A stretch of 64,000 nt of DNA from Patescibacteria group bacterium (GCA_022709545.1 JAKLIP010000001.1:310001-374000); one strand, 5' to 3'. Positions 25,203 to 34,858 are shown, counted from the first letter of the stretch. Notes: a model not told the origin generated them from the sequence alone. Program-made: numbers and translations.

Positions 25203-26318
25203 ATGAAAAAGATACTATTGATCACTCGCCCTATTACTCCCCCTTGGGATGAAGCTTCAAAAAATTTCGCTTTTTTTCTAGCCAAAAACATTTCTAATTT
25301 TACAATCGGACTTTTGACTAAAAGCCATATTTCTGAATTATCAGATAACGTAGAGCAGAAACCTGTTTACACTTCGAGTAATTTCTCTTTTTTGCAGAAA
25401 ATAAGATTACTTTTCGGTTTGAAATTTTTAAAAAGCAAATTCGACATATTACATTTTTTGTTTACACCTACACGACTGAATTCATTTCTGATAAAAAAAA
25501 TTCTAGGATGCGGAAATAAAAAATTCCGCACTATCCAGACCATTGCTACTTTGCGCGAAGATCTATATTCCGATGAAGAAATAAAAAAAATGATTTTTGG
25601 AAATCTTATAATTACTTACTCCGATTATGCTAAAAACAAATTGGCTTCTTTGGGTTTTAAAAATATTGAAAGAATCTATCCTGGAATCGATTTGGATCTC
25701 TACCGCAAAAAAGAAAAAAATCCTGAACATATGAAAAAATACGGTTTATCTGATTTAGATTTCATAATTAATTTTACCGGTGAATATTCAAGATTGGGAG
25801 CTATAGATGACGTAGCTTTAAGTTTTATTGAAATTTCTAAACTAATTCCCAATTCCAAATTATCATTGGCTGTCAGGATAAAAAATTGCGAAGACATTGA
25901 AAAGAAAAAGTGGGTTATTGAAATTTTTAAAAGAAACAATCTGCTTGACAGAGTTATTTTCCACGATGACGGAACATATGAAATGTCTGATATTTATAAT
26001 CTCTGCGACATCAGTATTTTTCCGGTTCAGGACATGAAAGGAAAATTTGATGTGCCTTTGGCTGTTATTGAAGCTATGGCCTGTGAAAAACCGGTTATAA
26101 TTTCCAACATTCCCATCTTGGAAGAATTCGCAAAGGAAGGAAATTCTGTTAAAATTGAAAAAGGGAATTTGTCTGAACTAAAACTAAAAATTCTGGATTT
26201 ATATGACCATCGCGAAAAATGCTATCAGATCGGCAAAAATGCACGCCAATATGTGGAAGAAAACTTTGATATCAAAAAAATAGCACAGCAATATAAAAAT
26301 ATTTACAATAAGTTATAG
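25203..26318 (+). CDS. glycosyltransferase family 4 (divergent)
   Basis: 371 aa GT-B fold: N-domain MKKILLITRPITPPWDEASKN, C-domain with IERIYPGIDLDLYRKK, INFTGEYSRLGAIDDVALSFIEI and the late donor block KFDVPLAVIEAMACEKPVIISNIP, where the first Glu of EX7E is replaced (FDVPLAVIE). Start ATG without a Shine-Dalgarno. Followed after 3 nt by the RtcB-like gene, so translated from the same message. Confidence 0.85.
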   Translation: MKKILLITRPITPPWDEASKNFAFFLAKNISNFTIGLLTKSHISELSDNVEQKPVYTSSNFSFLQKIRLLFGLKFLKSKFDILHFLFTPTRLNSFLIKKILGCGNKKFRTIQTIATLREDLYSDEEIKKMIFGNLIITYSDYAKNKLASLGFKNIERIYPGIDLDLYRKKEKNPEHMKKYGLSDLDFIINFTGEYSRLGAIDDVALSFIEISKLIPNSKLSLAVRIKNCEDIEKKKWVIEIFKRNNLLDRVIFHDDGTYEMSDIYNLCDISIFPVQDMKGKFDVPLAVIEAMACEKPVIISNIPILEEFAKEGNSVKIEKGNLSELKLKILDLYDHREKCYQIGKNARQYVEENFDIKKIAQQYKNIYNKL

Positions 26319-26321
26319 CAT

Positions 26322-27818
26322 ATGGCATACAATTTAAAAAAGATATCTGAAAATAAACAAGAATTGATAACTGAAGAAATGAAACTTCCGGCAATTTTAC
26401 ATGTTTCGGAAGATTTATTGCCAAACGATGAAACTCTTGAGCAAATTGAAAACATAGCTAAAGATGAAAGACTTTTCCACCATATAGCCGAAATGAGCGA
26501 TGTACATTCAAAAAAAGGACGCAAAGTTCCTACTGGCAGCGTAATTGCAACTGAAAATTTTTTTCTTCCTCAAATAAATGATACGGCTCCTAATTGTGGC
26601 ATGCGGCTTGTTAAAACAGACTTGACTGATGAAAACATAACTCCAGAAATAATCGACAAACTTTTCCAGGAATTAGTCAAAAAGATTCCGACTAAGAAAT
26701 ATATAGGCACTCCTATCCCCTATGATCTGGCTTTTAAAATTTGCAAATCAGGTGCAGAAGTTTTGACTGACCATTTTAAAATCCGGACTAAAAACGAAAT
26801 TGAAAATACTTTTTCCAGGGGAAATTTTTTCCGCAATGAAGAAGTCTCTAATCGTGACATATTGGATGCTATTCCCGAACTTTTCATAAAAATCGGGAGT
26901 TATCGTCTGGGAATTCTGGGTGCAGCCGGAAACCATTTTTTGGATCTAATGAAGATATCTGAAATTAAAAATAAGGAAATCGCAAGGAAATTTGGATTAA
27001 ATAAAGGTCAATATGTCTTCTTGATTCATACTGGCAGCGGACTTCTCGGACAATACGCATCATATATGTACACCCCGAAAATAAAAGAACACCTGAGCCA
27101 ACGCATCGTTTTAAAAATGGGCACGACCTTTTTTGGCAGCCAGATGAGAAAATTATATCAAAATCTTTCCAAAAAAATCGAGAGTTATAAAAACAAAAAT
27201 GAATTTTTCGGGTATGAAGACGCGAGCTTAGAAGGAAAAATGTTTTTTAATGCCCATCGGGCAGCAGCTAATTTCGGTTTCGCCAATAGAATGGTCATAA
27301 CCCACCATCTTGATCAAGCTTTGGAAAATATTTTCGGCAAAAAAATTGATCTTGATCTGCTTTATGATACAACTCATATTTCTATTGAAAGAGAAAATCA
27401 TTTCGGGAAAGACGTCTGGGTTCACCGCAATGGCAGTGTCAGAGCTAATGGACCAAAGCGCATGCAGGATCATCCTATTTTTTCTGAGACGGGCGAGCCT
27501 GTTTTTATTCCATCCTCTATGAGCGGATCGGCCTATATTGCCGTAGGAACAAACCGAAATGAATCAACTTTTTTCTCCGCACCGCACGGAACCGGAAGAC
27601 GCAAAGTTTTCAAAGAAGACGCTGCTAAAAATAAGGAGGAGCTTTTCAGAAAAATGCAACAAAACAATGTACGCCTTTACAATGCAAAGTCTGACGGGGT
27701 TGTCCTGCAGGATGGTTCGTATTATAAAGATGTAGAGGAAGTTATCAGAGGAATGGAAGATAATGGAATCGTTGAGGTTGTGGCTAAAATGGAACCCATG
27801 GCGGTGTTAATGTATTAA
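26322..27818 (+). CDS. divergent RtcB-like RNA ligase family protein
   Basis: 498 aa with the RtcB blocks in order: SDVHSKKGRKVPTGSV (D60, H62), NCGMRL (C92), AAGNHFLDL (H205), LIHTGSGLLG (H236), TTHISIERE (H352), VHRNGSVRANGP, IPSSMSGSAYI, and FFSAPHGTGR with the guanylated-His position H422. RtcB joins 2',3'-cyclic phosphate or 3'-phosphate RNA ends to 5'-OH ends using GTP and Mn. Here the metal-binding Asp three residues before Cys (usual D-I-x-C-G) is Ala (A89). The fold is clear; ligase activity is uncertain. It lies 3 nt after a GT4 and 4 nt before a kinase-like gene. Confidence 0.8.
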   Translation: MAYNLKKISENKQELITEEMKLPAILHVSEDLLPNDETLEQIENIAKDERLFHHIAEMSDVHSKKGRKVPTGSVIATENFFLPQINDTAPNCGMRLVKTDLTDENITPEIIDKLFQELVKKIPTKKYIGTPIPYDLAFKICKSGAEVLTDHFKIRTKNEIENTFSRGNFFRNEEVSNRDILDAIPELFIKIGSYRLGILGAAGNHFLDLMKISEIKNKEIARKFGLNKGQYVFLIHTGSGLLGQYASYMYTPKIKEHLSQRIVLKMGTTFFGSQMRKLYQNLSKKIESYKNKNEFFGYEDASLEGKMFFNAHRAAANFGFANRMVITHHLDQALENIFGKKIDLDLLYDTTHISIERENHFGKDVWVHRNGSVRANGPKRMQDHPIFSETGEPVFIPSSMSGSAYIAVGTNRNESTFFSAPHGTGRRKVFKEDAAKNKEELFRKMQQNNVRLYNAKSDGVVLQDGSYYKDVEEVIRGMEDNGIVEVVAKMEPMAVLMY

Positions 27819-27822
27819 AAAT

Positions 27823-28398
27823 ATGAAATTAATCACGATTTCCGGCCTGGATGGCAGCGGAAAATCAACCCAAATAGAACTGCTGAAAAATTACCTTGAA
27901 TCGCAAGGCAAAAAGGTTTTCTATTTCCATGCAATTCAATTCGGATTGGCCAATAAATTAAAAAATAGAGATGAAATCTCAGCTGAACAACAAAGTATAG
28001 TTAGAGCGAATTTTTTTCAGATAATTCTGCGCCGGATATTTTTGATGATTGATATATTTCGTTTCAAAAAATTAATTAAAAAATTAGAAAAAGAAGGTTT
28101 TGATTATATTGTCAGTGATAGATATTTTTATGACAGCGTGATAAACATAAAATATCTTTCTGGAAATGATAAAAAAATACCCTGCGAAAAATTCATAATC
28201 AAACCTGATTTGGGCATCTATCTGCAGTCCGATCCGGAAATAATCATGCAAAGAGAAAGAAAGCCCGACCAAGGCATTGATTATTTAAAAAATAAAAAAG
28301 GATTGTACAATAATGCCGCAACAATCTGGATTTTAAAAATTATTGATGGCAATAGGAATAAAGAAGAAATTTTTGAGGAAATAAAAAGCATACTTTAA
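27823..28398 (+). CDS. thymidylate-kinase-like P-loop kinase
   Basis: 191 aa. Walker A GLDGSGKST (8-16), the DR(Y/F) motif SDRYFYDSV, and a lid-like segment QRERKPDQGIDYL, as in dTMP kinases. The middle of the protein is longer and more basic than in canonical Tmk, and several substrate residues are not obvious. So it may phosphorylate another nucleotide or sugar, or an RNA end in step with the RtcB-like protein before it; that is speculation from the 4-nt spacing. Followed by a hairpin that serves the facing gene. Confidence 0.75.
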   Translation: MKLITISGLDGSGKSTQIELLKNYLESQGKKVFYFHAIQFGLANKLKNRDEISAEQQSIVRANFFQIILRRIFLMIDIFRFKKLIKKLEKEGFDYIVSDRYFYDSVINIKYLSGNDKKIPCEKFIIKPDLGIYLQSDPEIIMQRERKPDQGIDYLKNKKGLYNNAATIWILKIIDGNRNKEEIFEEIKSIL

Positions 28399-28401
28399 AA
28401 A

Positions 28402-28442
28402 CAAAAAAAGCACCTTCAGACGTGATAATCTAAAAATGCTTT
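28402..28442 (-). terminator. intrinsic terminator of the 28467-28739 gene
   Basis: AAAGCA / TGCTTT outer stem with inner AGA/TCT pairing; on the minus strand TTTTTTTGT follows. Confidence 0.6.
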
Positions 28443-28466
28443 AATCTTTATAGAGTTTATTTCTTT

Positions 28467-28739
28467 TTATTTCTTGCAGCCTGCATTTAAATAAACTAAA
28501 TATATAAAAAAAACTACAAAAAAAATAAAAAAAATAAAAACAAACATTGAATAAATCAAGTGGTTTTTCCAATTAAGGAAAAAGATTACCTGTAATATAT
28601 ATAAAATCAATATCACAGCCACATGAGGAACAATTTCAATGAATGCCTCTCTGCCTTGCTTTTTAACTTTTTTGCATGATATTCCCCAAAAAAAACCTGC
28701 TGGAGAAATTGCTCCTAAAAATAAAAGAACTTCATTCAT
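28467..28739 (-). CDS. small three-segment membrane protein of unknown function
   Basis: 90 aa: three hydrophobic segments (about 4-20, 38-56, 63-83) with a basic loop KKVKKQGREAF between the first two, and a NAGCKK tail. Strong Shine-Dalgarno AAAGGAGGGGAGAAG before ATG and a terminator argue that it is real. No family recognised; single gene facing the kinase-like gene. Confidence 0.6.
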   Translation of the reverse strand: MNEVLLFLGAISPAGFFWGISCKKVKKQGREAFIEIVPHVAVILILYILQVIFFLNWKNHLIYSMFVFIFFIFFVVFFIYLVYLNAGCKK

Positions 28740-28783
28740 TCTTCTCCCCTCCTTTTTTATAAAATATATTTTTTATAACACTA

Positions 28784-28789
28784 TATAAT
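28784..28789 (+). promoter_or_regulatory. -10 box for the flippase gene
   Basis: TATAAT, 17 nt from the ATG at 28807; no clear -35 and no Shine-Dalgarno. Confidence 0.45.
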
Positions 28790-28806
28790 ACAAGATAAAT
28801 TAATTT

Positions 28807-30336
28807 ATGTCAAGCAATCTCGCAAAATCAACATTCTGGCTTGTTGTTTCAGAAATAATATTCAATCTTTCCGGATATATAATCCACTCTTTTGTCGGGC
28901 GGATTTTGGGTCCCGCCGATTATGGAAGGTATGGATTAGTTGTAACCCTGACCACCATGGTTATAATCCTGATCGGCAATGGAATTCCAACTGCAATGGC
29001 CAAATATATCAGCGAGATTTTCGAAACCAATCCCCGACTGGTGCTTGTCATTAAAAAGAAAGCGATCATCCTGCAATCGATTCTGATTGGCGGAATTACA
29101 ATAATATTTTTCCTTTCAGCTCCCCTGATTTCTTATGTATTAGGGGATACCACTCTGACCCCCCTCTTCAGAATTTCAACATTGATTATTCCTGCCTTTG
29201 CTATGGCTTCTTTCTATTTTTCCTACTACACAGGCCTGCATAAATTCAATATTCAATCAATTCTCAAAACATTGCGTTCTGTTCTAAAGGTTGTGGCAAT
29301 TATTGGCTTAGCTTATACTTTCCGGGTTCCAGGATCAATTGTCGGATATGCTTTGGCCGCATTTTCGGTCTTTTTAATCGCCTTTACTTTAGATCAGTTC
29401 AAATACACCAAAGAGATAAAAAAGGCTGCTGAAGGCCAAAATTTGAGCTTACAGAGCACTTTTGAGACCAAAAAGCTCGTCAGTTACGCTTGGCAGGTAA
29501 TCCTCTTCTTTTTGGCTTATGAACTGCTTATAAGCATTGATTTGTATCTGGTTAAGGGTATTTTGCATAATGACTATTTGACTGGAATATATAATGCTTC
29601 TTTGACTGTTGGCCGCATTCCCTACTACATTTTTTACGCTTTGACTATAATGCTGCTGCCGGTAATTTCTAAATCAACAGCAGAAGAAAATCATGAACAG
29701 ACAAATTTGGTTATAAGCCAATCATTAAGACTGATGATAATCCTGCTTGTTCCCTCTGTAATTCTTATGTCAGAATTTTCACGGCCAATTATAAAAATAT
29801 TTTACAGCACTAAATATATTGAAGCAGCTTATCCGATGTCTATTCTCGCTTATGGCGTCGGTTTCCTGACAATTTTTTATGTCATGAGTTTCGTGCTCAA
29901 CGGCGCCGGCAAGACAAAAATTCCGATGTGGATTTCCATTTTTGGCGTTATTATCAATACCATTCTCAATTACATTCTTATCAAGCGTTTTGGAATTGTC
30001 GGATCAGCTGTTGCAACTACGATCACATCCTTCGTAGCAATGTTAGCTATTTTATATTATATCCAAAGAGATTTCGGAGTTTTAATTAAGTTTAAAAATC
30101 TCTTAAAAATTTCCCTAGCCGGAATTGCCATGTATGCCGCTTCCCTGCTTTTTGATAAGGGAGAATTCATTTTTCTTCTCTGGTCGGCAATACTATTTGC
30201 ATTGTACCTGGCAATTTTATATTTCTTGGACGGAATAACGAAGAATGATATTGACTATCTGAAACAGATAATTTCCAAAAAGAAAAAGAAGACTGAAATT
30301 CAGGAAGAACTTTCAGGCAATGAGCCCCAGTCATAG
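28807..30336 (+). CDS. Wzx-type polysaccharide flippase (MOP superfamily)
   Basis: 509 aa with about fourteen membrane segments. The N-terminus KSTFWLVVSEIIFNLSGYIIHSFVGRILGPADYGRYGLVVTL (residues 7-48) is the classical start of Wzx/RfbX proteins, and the second half has the matching YVMSFVLNGAGKTKIP block. It flips undecaprenyl-diphosphate-linked oligosaccharides to the outer face, feeding the polymerase- or ligase-type proteins elsewhere in the window. C-terminal tail is basic and cytoplasmic. It stands alone between convergent terminators. Confidence 0.92.
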   Translation: MSSNLAKSTFWLVVSEIIFNLSGYIIHSFVGRILGPADYGRYGLVVTLTTMVIILIGNGIPTAMAKYISEIFETNPRLVLVIKKKAIILQSILIGGITIIFFLSAPLISYVLGDTTLTPLFRISTLIIPAFAMASFYFSYYTGLHKFNIQSILKTLRSVLKVVAIIGLAYTFRVPGSIVGYALAAFSVFLIAFTLDQFKYTKEIKKAAEGQNLSLQSTFETKKLVSYAWQVILFFLAYELLISIDLYLVKGILHNDYLTGIYNASLTVGRIPYYIFYALTIMLLPVISKSTAEENHEQTNLVISQSLRLMIILLVPSVILMSEFSRPIIKIFYSTKYIEAAYPMSILAYGVGFLTIFYVMSFVLNGAGKTKIPMWISIFGVIINTILNYILIKRFGIVGSAVATTITSFVAMLAILYYIQRDFGVLIKFKNLLKISLAGIAMYAASLLFDKGEFIFLLWSAILFALYLAILYFLDGITKNDIDYLKQIISKKKKKTEIQEELSGNEPQS

Positions 30337-30367
30337 AAATTATAAAAAAACAAAATTCAAAATTAAC

Positions 30368-30399
30368 TTAAAACCATTCCGCAATAGAAATGGTTTTAA
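30368..30399 (+). terminator. bidirectional intrinsic terminator
   Basis: An 11-bp perfect stem TTAAAACCATT / AATGGTTTTAA (30368-30378 with 30389-30399) with A- and T-rich flanks on both sides, between convergent genes. Confidence 0.75.
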
Positions 30400-30460
30400 A
30401 TTAATTTATAAAAAAAGAAAAAATTGATTGTTACTTAAAAAAATTTTTAGATTTTCAATT

Positions 30461-32080
30461 TTATTTTTCACTTATTGTTAAAATTATTATTCCGTCTATT
30501 TTTTTTATTTCGGAAATATATCCGAATTGATAAAAGTCACCGATATGATAATCTTCCCCTGAGTCATTCACGATTCCAAATAATGGGATCAACCAATCTA
30601 TTTGCGAACTTCGATTTAATTCCACAATTTCAATTCCTTTTTCATCGGTGAAATAAGATATTCGATTAGAAAACCTGGCCAAATTAGATTTTGAACCATA
30701 GATTTGAATTTTTTTTGCGTTTTTGGATCCAGCTATGATGTAATCGGAAATTTTCTCAACTTGAACAGAAGATCCATCTATCATATCTCCTCCACCCCTC
30801 GACCAATCGGCAAAAGCCGTTTTGATAGCCCAAACATTAGCTACTGACAAAATTAAAGAAATAATCAAAATTACTAATCTTGAGAATTTTCCTGCTTTCA
30901 ATATTAATTCGATCCAAAATCCCAAAAAAATGAAAGGTACAAAAGACAACATAATGAAATAGCGAAGTGACATTTCTTGGGCTGCCAAAAACATAATCGC
31001 CATTATTGAAACAATGTAAATTGAAATCATTAAAATAAAATTTTTCTTTTTTGTTTCCGTTTCTTTTTTGAAGTTCCAAGCTAGAAAAAAATATCCACCC
31101 AGGGAAAAAATAAAAGAAAAAACAAACAAAGCGATTTTCCCAAAAAGTTCAACTCCGCTGCTTTTTTTTAATTTTTTATATTCCCATGAATCCATAAATT
31201 GGCAGTCAGCTTTTTCGCCCATGTTCCCCACCGGTAATATTATTTTCAAATTGGATCCAAATTGGCAGTTGATTGCTGTGGCAATATTTTTGGGAAGCGA
31301 GCTTTGGTTTTTATTTTTCGTTTCTGCTCCGCTTTTGAAAGCTTCGAAATTCGCCCCCTTGGTTCTAACTTCGCTTATTATTTGAGAAACATTCAAAAGC
31401 AAAGCAATCAAAATTATAACCGACCAATATCTAAAATTTAAAAATTTTCTTTTCAGCCAAATTATTGAAGATAAGATAAAAGATAGAACAGCGCTGATCA
31501 ACAGAATTGTATGCAGTTGTACCAAGATTCCCAAAGAAATGCCACAGAGAATTGACCAAAATATTTTTTTATGGTCATTGGTTTTCGCAATTTTTAACAT
31601 CGAAAAAATGAACAGCATTCCAAAAAAAGAAGCTGCATTTGGATTCCAGGCAAACCTGGAATAAAAAATGGCAAAAAAACAAATCGAATATAAACCAGAG
31701 AGCAAAAGAGAAATTTTCTTTCCAAAATATTCGTTGATCAAAAAATAGATTAATAAAATGGAAAGAATTCCCCAAAGTAAATCAGGATAGGCCATTTTGT
31801 CAGGAAAAATTCCGAACAACTCAGTGCTTATGTATTGAAAATAATAAAATGCCGGTCCTAGATGAAAACTGGTCCCTCCGGCAATTGGTCCAAGCAATGG
31901 AAATATTTTTTCTTGCGCCATTAGCCTTACAACTCCAGCATCCCGAGCTTGATCGGAATTAAAGCGTAAATATTCAGAAAAATGAAATGTGCACAAGAAA
32001 ATCCCAAAAGCAATAACAATTACAAAAACCCATATCTTCCATGAAACTTGTTTGATTCTGAAAATAACCTTATTTTTCAT
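30461..32080 (-). CDS. GT-C glycosyltransferase, ArnT/PMT-like (subfamily A)
   Basis: 539 aa from the ATG at 32078-32080, which overlaps the upstream stop by 11 nt; a longer frame reaches back to 32122 but would overlap 53 nt. About eleven membrane segments and a C-terminal soluble domain. The first extracytoplasmic loop starts LRFNSDQARDAGVVR (D43, D47), the acidic catalytic site of this subfamily, followed by PIAGGTSFHLGPAFYYFQYIS. Predicted to transfer a sugar from polyprenyl phosphate to an acceptor outside the membrane. Paralogue of 32070-33707 and 36764-38530. Confidence 0.82.
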   Translation of the reverse strand: MKNKVIFRIKQVSWKIWVFVIVIAFGIFLCTFHFSEYLRFNSDQARDAGVVRLMAQEKIFPLLGPIAGGTSFHLGPAFYYFQYISTELFGIFPDKMAYPDLLWGILSILLIYFLINEYFGKKISLLLSGLYSICFFAIFYSRFAWNPNAASFFGMLFIFSMLKIAKTNDHKKIFWSILCGISLGILVQLHTILLISAVLSFILSSIIWLKRKFLNFRYWSVIILIALLLNVSQIISEVRTKGANFEAFKSGAETKNKNQSSLPKNIATAINCQFGSNLKIILPVGNMGEKADCQFMDSWEYKKLKKSSGVELFGKIALFVFSFIFSLGGYFFLAWNFKKETETKKKNFILMISIYIVSIMAIMFLAAQEMSLRYFIMLSFVPFIFLGFWIELILKAGKFSRLVILIISLILSVANVWAIKTAFADWSRGGGDMIDGSSVQVEKISDYIIAGSKNAKKIQIYGSKSNLARFSNRISYFTDEKGIEIVELNRSSQIDWLIPLFGIVNDSGEDYHIGDFYQFGYISEIKKIDGIIILTISEK

Positions 32081-33707
32081 GTAGTTTTGCAATAGATAAT
32101 CTTCCAAAAATTTGAGGGTCATTTGCTTGATATTTTGCCCTTGTTTTTTTATCTAATCTTCCACTATTTTCCGCATTTTCCAGAAAGAAAATAGTTGCAT
32201 TCTCAGGTAATTTTTCTTTTTTGGAATACTCTTTAATCATGATTCCTTCTTTTTTTGTAAAATAGTCAATTGATCTTGCATATTTAAAAAGATACAGCTT
32301 CTTGCCTTTAAGATAGACTGCCTTTTGATCACTTGTGTGATAGGCTATATAATTAGCAATAAATTCTGTTTCACTTAGCGTGATAAATAGGCTTTCATTA
32401 TTTTCAATTTTTTTATGCAAAAAAAAGTCTCTAAACATTCCACATGTTTTATATATATTGACTACTGCAAGCGCGATAAAAAACAATGTCAGAATTACGA
32501 TTACAATTTTTGTTTTTCTATCTTTCGTCCATTTCAAAATCTCATCCACCCAAAAACCGAGCAGTAAAAAGGGCAAGAATTCCAAAACTAAATAAAATCT
32601 TGTTGAAATTTCATTTGCCAATAAAATTAAAAATACAGAAACTGTCAAAAAATAAATTCCCAGAAGCATAAGAAATTTATTTTTCTTGTCATCATTTTCT
32701 CTTCTGGCATTTTTAACCCATAAGATAATTCCGCCTATTGTAAATATAAGGCCAAAAAGAGTTTCCGCAACTACAAAAACCTGCCTCTCGAGTGGCCTGT
32801 GTTTTTTAAAATTTTTTGCGACATATTTAATTCCGCAATCCCCATTTGGTCCTATGGTAGAGATTATGTAATTATTGCCCTGTATTTGGCAAAGTATGTT
32901 TTCAGTAAATTTTTCAGCAATGCCGATTTCATTATCAGTTTTTTTTGCTGTTCCTTCCAAAAATGCCTGGATGTTCTGACCACCACTTTGAATTTCTCCA
33001 AATATCTGCGGAACATTTAAAAATAATGCGAACAAAAAAATAACAACAAATTCTTTGGCCATTTTTCTGCCACTCACCCTATAAACATATCCTAAAAAAA
33101 ACAGCCAGCTTAACGGCATTGCAACCAAAAGTAATGTGTGGAGTTGCATGCCTATTCCCATGGCGGTTCCGGTCAAAGCTGCCCAGATAAATTTCTTTTT
33201 TGCGCCATCATCCGAAAGCATCAGCAGTGAATATAAAAAAAGAGAAACAAAAAATGGAGCCGAATTGGGATTCCAGGCAAAACGGGAATACTGGACGCAA
33301 AACATTGAAACAGACATGAGGCCAGTTAAAGCAATCGAAAGGGATTCGTTGAAATATTTTTTAAAAAGCAAATAGAGAAGCGGGATTGTTAGGATTGAAA
33401 AAAACAAATCAGGATAGGCCATTTTATCAGGATAAATTCCGAATATTTTAGCTGAAATGATCTGAAAATAATAAAAAATTGGACCAAGGGCAAAACTTGT
33501 GCCACCCGCCAAAGGTCCGGACAATGGCAGAGAAATTTGTCCTTCCAAAAAATCTCTCACAATCCCAGCATCTCTTGATTGATCGGCATTAAAGCGAAGC
33601 AAGTCATGAAAATTATAAACGCGGAAAAAAATACCTGTCACGATTATAGCAAGCAAAAACAGCAATTTTATATATTTTTTTTTAATAATTTCAGCATTAT
33701 CACTCAT
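32070..33707 (-). CDS. GT-C glycosyltransferase, ArnT/PMT-like (subfamily A)
   Basis: 545 aa: short cytoplasmic tail, about eleven membrane segments, C-terminal soluble domain. Loop motif LRFNADQSRDAGIVR (D42, D46) then PLAGGTSFALGPIFYYFQIIS, PDKMAYPDLFFSI and YSRFAWNPNSAPFF, all shared with its neighbour at 30461-32080. A recent tandem duplication is likely. It starts 1 nt after the metallophosphoesterase stop, so those three genes form one unit. Confidence 0.85.
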   Translation of the reverse strand: MSDNAEIIKKKYIKLLFLLAIIVTGIFFRVYNFHDLLRFNADQSRDAGIVRDFLEGQISLPLSGPLAGGTSFALGPIFYYFQIISAKIFGIYPDKMAYPDLFFSILTIPLLYLLFKKYFNESLSIALTGLMSVSMFCVQYSRFAWNPNSAPFFVSLFLYSLLMLSDDGAKKKFIWAALTGTAMGIGMQLHTLLLVAMPLSWLFFLGYVYRVSGRKMAKEFVVIFLFALFLNVPQIFGEIQSGGQNIQAFLEGTAKKTDNEIGIAEKFTENILCQIQGNNYIISTIGPNGDCGIKYVAKNFKKHRPLERQVFVVAETLFGLIFTIGGIILWVKNARRENDDKKNKFLMLLGIYFLTVSVFLILLANEISTRFYLVLEFLPFLLLGFWVDEILKWTKDRKTKIVIVILTLFFIALAVVNIYKTCGMFRDFFLHKKIENNESLFITLSETEFIANYIAYHTSDQKAVYLKGKKLYLFKYARSIDYFTKKEGIMIKEYSKKEKLPENATIFFLENAENSGRLDKKTRAKYQANDPQIFGRLSIAKLHEK

Positions 33708-33708
33708 A

Positions 33709-34665
33709 TCAAAAAAATAAAAAATTTTTTCCTATTTTTTTCTTTATTTCAAATTCCTGAGCATGTTCTCCATGTTTTTGAATGATTATTTTTGCTTCCT
33801 TGGTGTATTTGTTGTATTTAGCATTAAAAGAAATAAAATTACCCAAATATTTACTTGTGGCTAAATTTCCAGAAATTATATAATTCAGCCCTTCTATATT
33901 GGCAAATTTATATCCAGTCTCATGACCAGAGGCAAAAAGAACAAGATTTTTATATTGTTTGAGAAAATTATGAAGTTCAATTCCTCTTGAAATATTTTTT
34001 TTATAGGAAACAAATTGTCCGTTTAATTCTGATGGGACTGAACTATGATGGGAAAACAAGATAGTGGGTTTGTCAGTGTTTAGAGCTTCTCGCAACCATT
34101 CGAATTCTGATTTGCTTACATATCCGTTTACGTATTGGTTGGGACCAAGGTCAGATCCGTCAGTTTTGAAATTTGTATCCATCAGAACAAATCTCCAATC
34201 GCCTAAATCAAAATATTTATGGTTAGCATCTATATCAAGTATTTTTCGCAATTCCTCTTTGTTTAAATCGCGTAAATCATGATTCCCGAAAACATATTCC
34301 CTTCTTGATTGCAGTTTTGAAAAAATATCGTTTATTTCTTTAAATTGTCGGATTGTTGTGTCTTTTTTGGAAGTAGAACTTTCCACCATATCCCCTCCGG
34401 AAATTACAATTTCCGGATGAAAATCATTGTTGAAATATTCAACTACTTTTTCCAAAGCTTCAGGAGCTTTGTTGGTCAGCTTATTGCCGACTTTATTTCT
34501 ATATCCATACTCAAAATCAGCAACAAAGCCAAATTTTAAGCTGGTTTCAGCTGCTAAAATAACTTTGGTCCAAAGCAAATAACCTGATAAAGCCAAAATT
34601 GCAAAAAAAACTATCAATATTGTGGATAAAAAGATTACTTTGTGAAATTTTTTGTTACTTTCCAT
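33709..34665 (-). CDS. membrane-anchored metallophosphoesterase
   Basis: 318 aa: one N-terminal anchor (about 9-32) and an extracytoplasmic calcineurin-like domain with the dimetal motifs KFGFVADFEYG (D in place of DxH), VISGGDMVES, VFGNHDL, ILFSHHSSVP and FASGHETGY. The first motif has Glu/Tyr where most members have His, so its metal site may be unusual. It heads the operon with two GT-C enzymes and may trim the polyprenyl or sugar phosphate they leave; that is inference. Confidence 0.82.
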   Translation of the reverse strand: MESNKKFHKVIFLSTILIVFFAILALSGYLLWTKVILAAETSLKFGFVADFEYGYRNKVGNKLTNKAPEALEKVVEYFNNDFHPEIVISGGDMVESSTSKKDTTIRQFKEINDIFSKLQSRREYVFGNHDLRDLNKEELRKILDIDANHKYFDLGDWRFVLMDTNFKTDGSDLGPNQYVNGYVSKSEFEWLREALNTDKPTILFSHHSSVPSELNGQFVSYKKNISRGIELHNFLKQYKNLVLFASGHETGYKFANIEGLNYIISGNLATSKYLGNFISFNAKYNKYTKEAKIIIQKHGEHAQEFEIKKKIGKNFLFF

Positions 34666-34807
34666 TTCTTTTTATTAAAAACCAAAAATCCGTTCATCAA
34701 AAACGACTCAGATTTTTTTGAATTATTGATTTTTGCGTGAACGAAAAAAATGTCTTAAAAAATTTTTATAGCTAAAATACCTAATAATTTTATACGATTT
34801 AAGGTTT

Positions 34808-34858
34808 AAAGTCAAAATTGTTGCTTAAATAGACCGCTCCTATCATTTAGTATATAAT
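34808..34858 (+). promoter_or_regulatory. promoter with shared upstream box, GT-C gene at 34896
   Basis: TAGACC (34830-34835), 17 nt, TATAAT (34853-34858), preceded by AAAGTCAAAAT (34808-34818). The same box-and-promoter layout precedes the paralogue at 38648. An AAGGA Shine-Dalgarno lies before the ATG. Confidence 0.55.

Noticed and set aside
34680-34760. Inverted repeat CGTTCA...TGAACG in the divergent gap
   Set aside because: It is imperfect with a bulge and a long AT-rich loop; too weak to call an operator or terminator.
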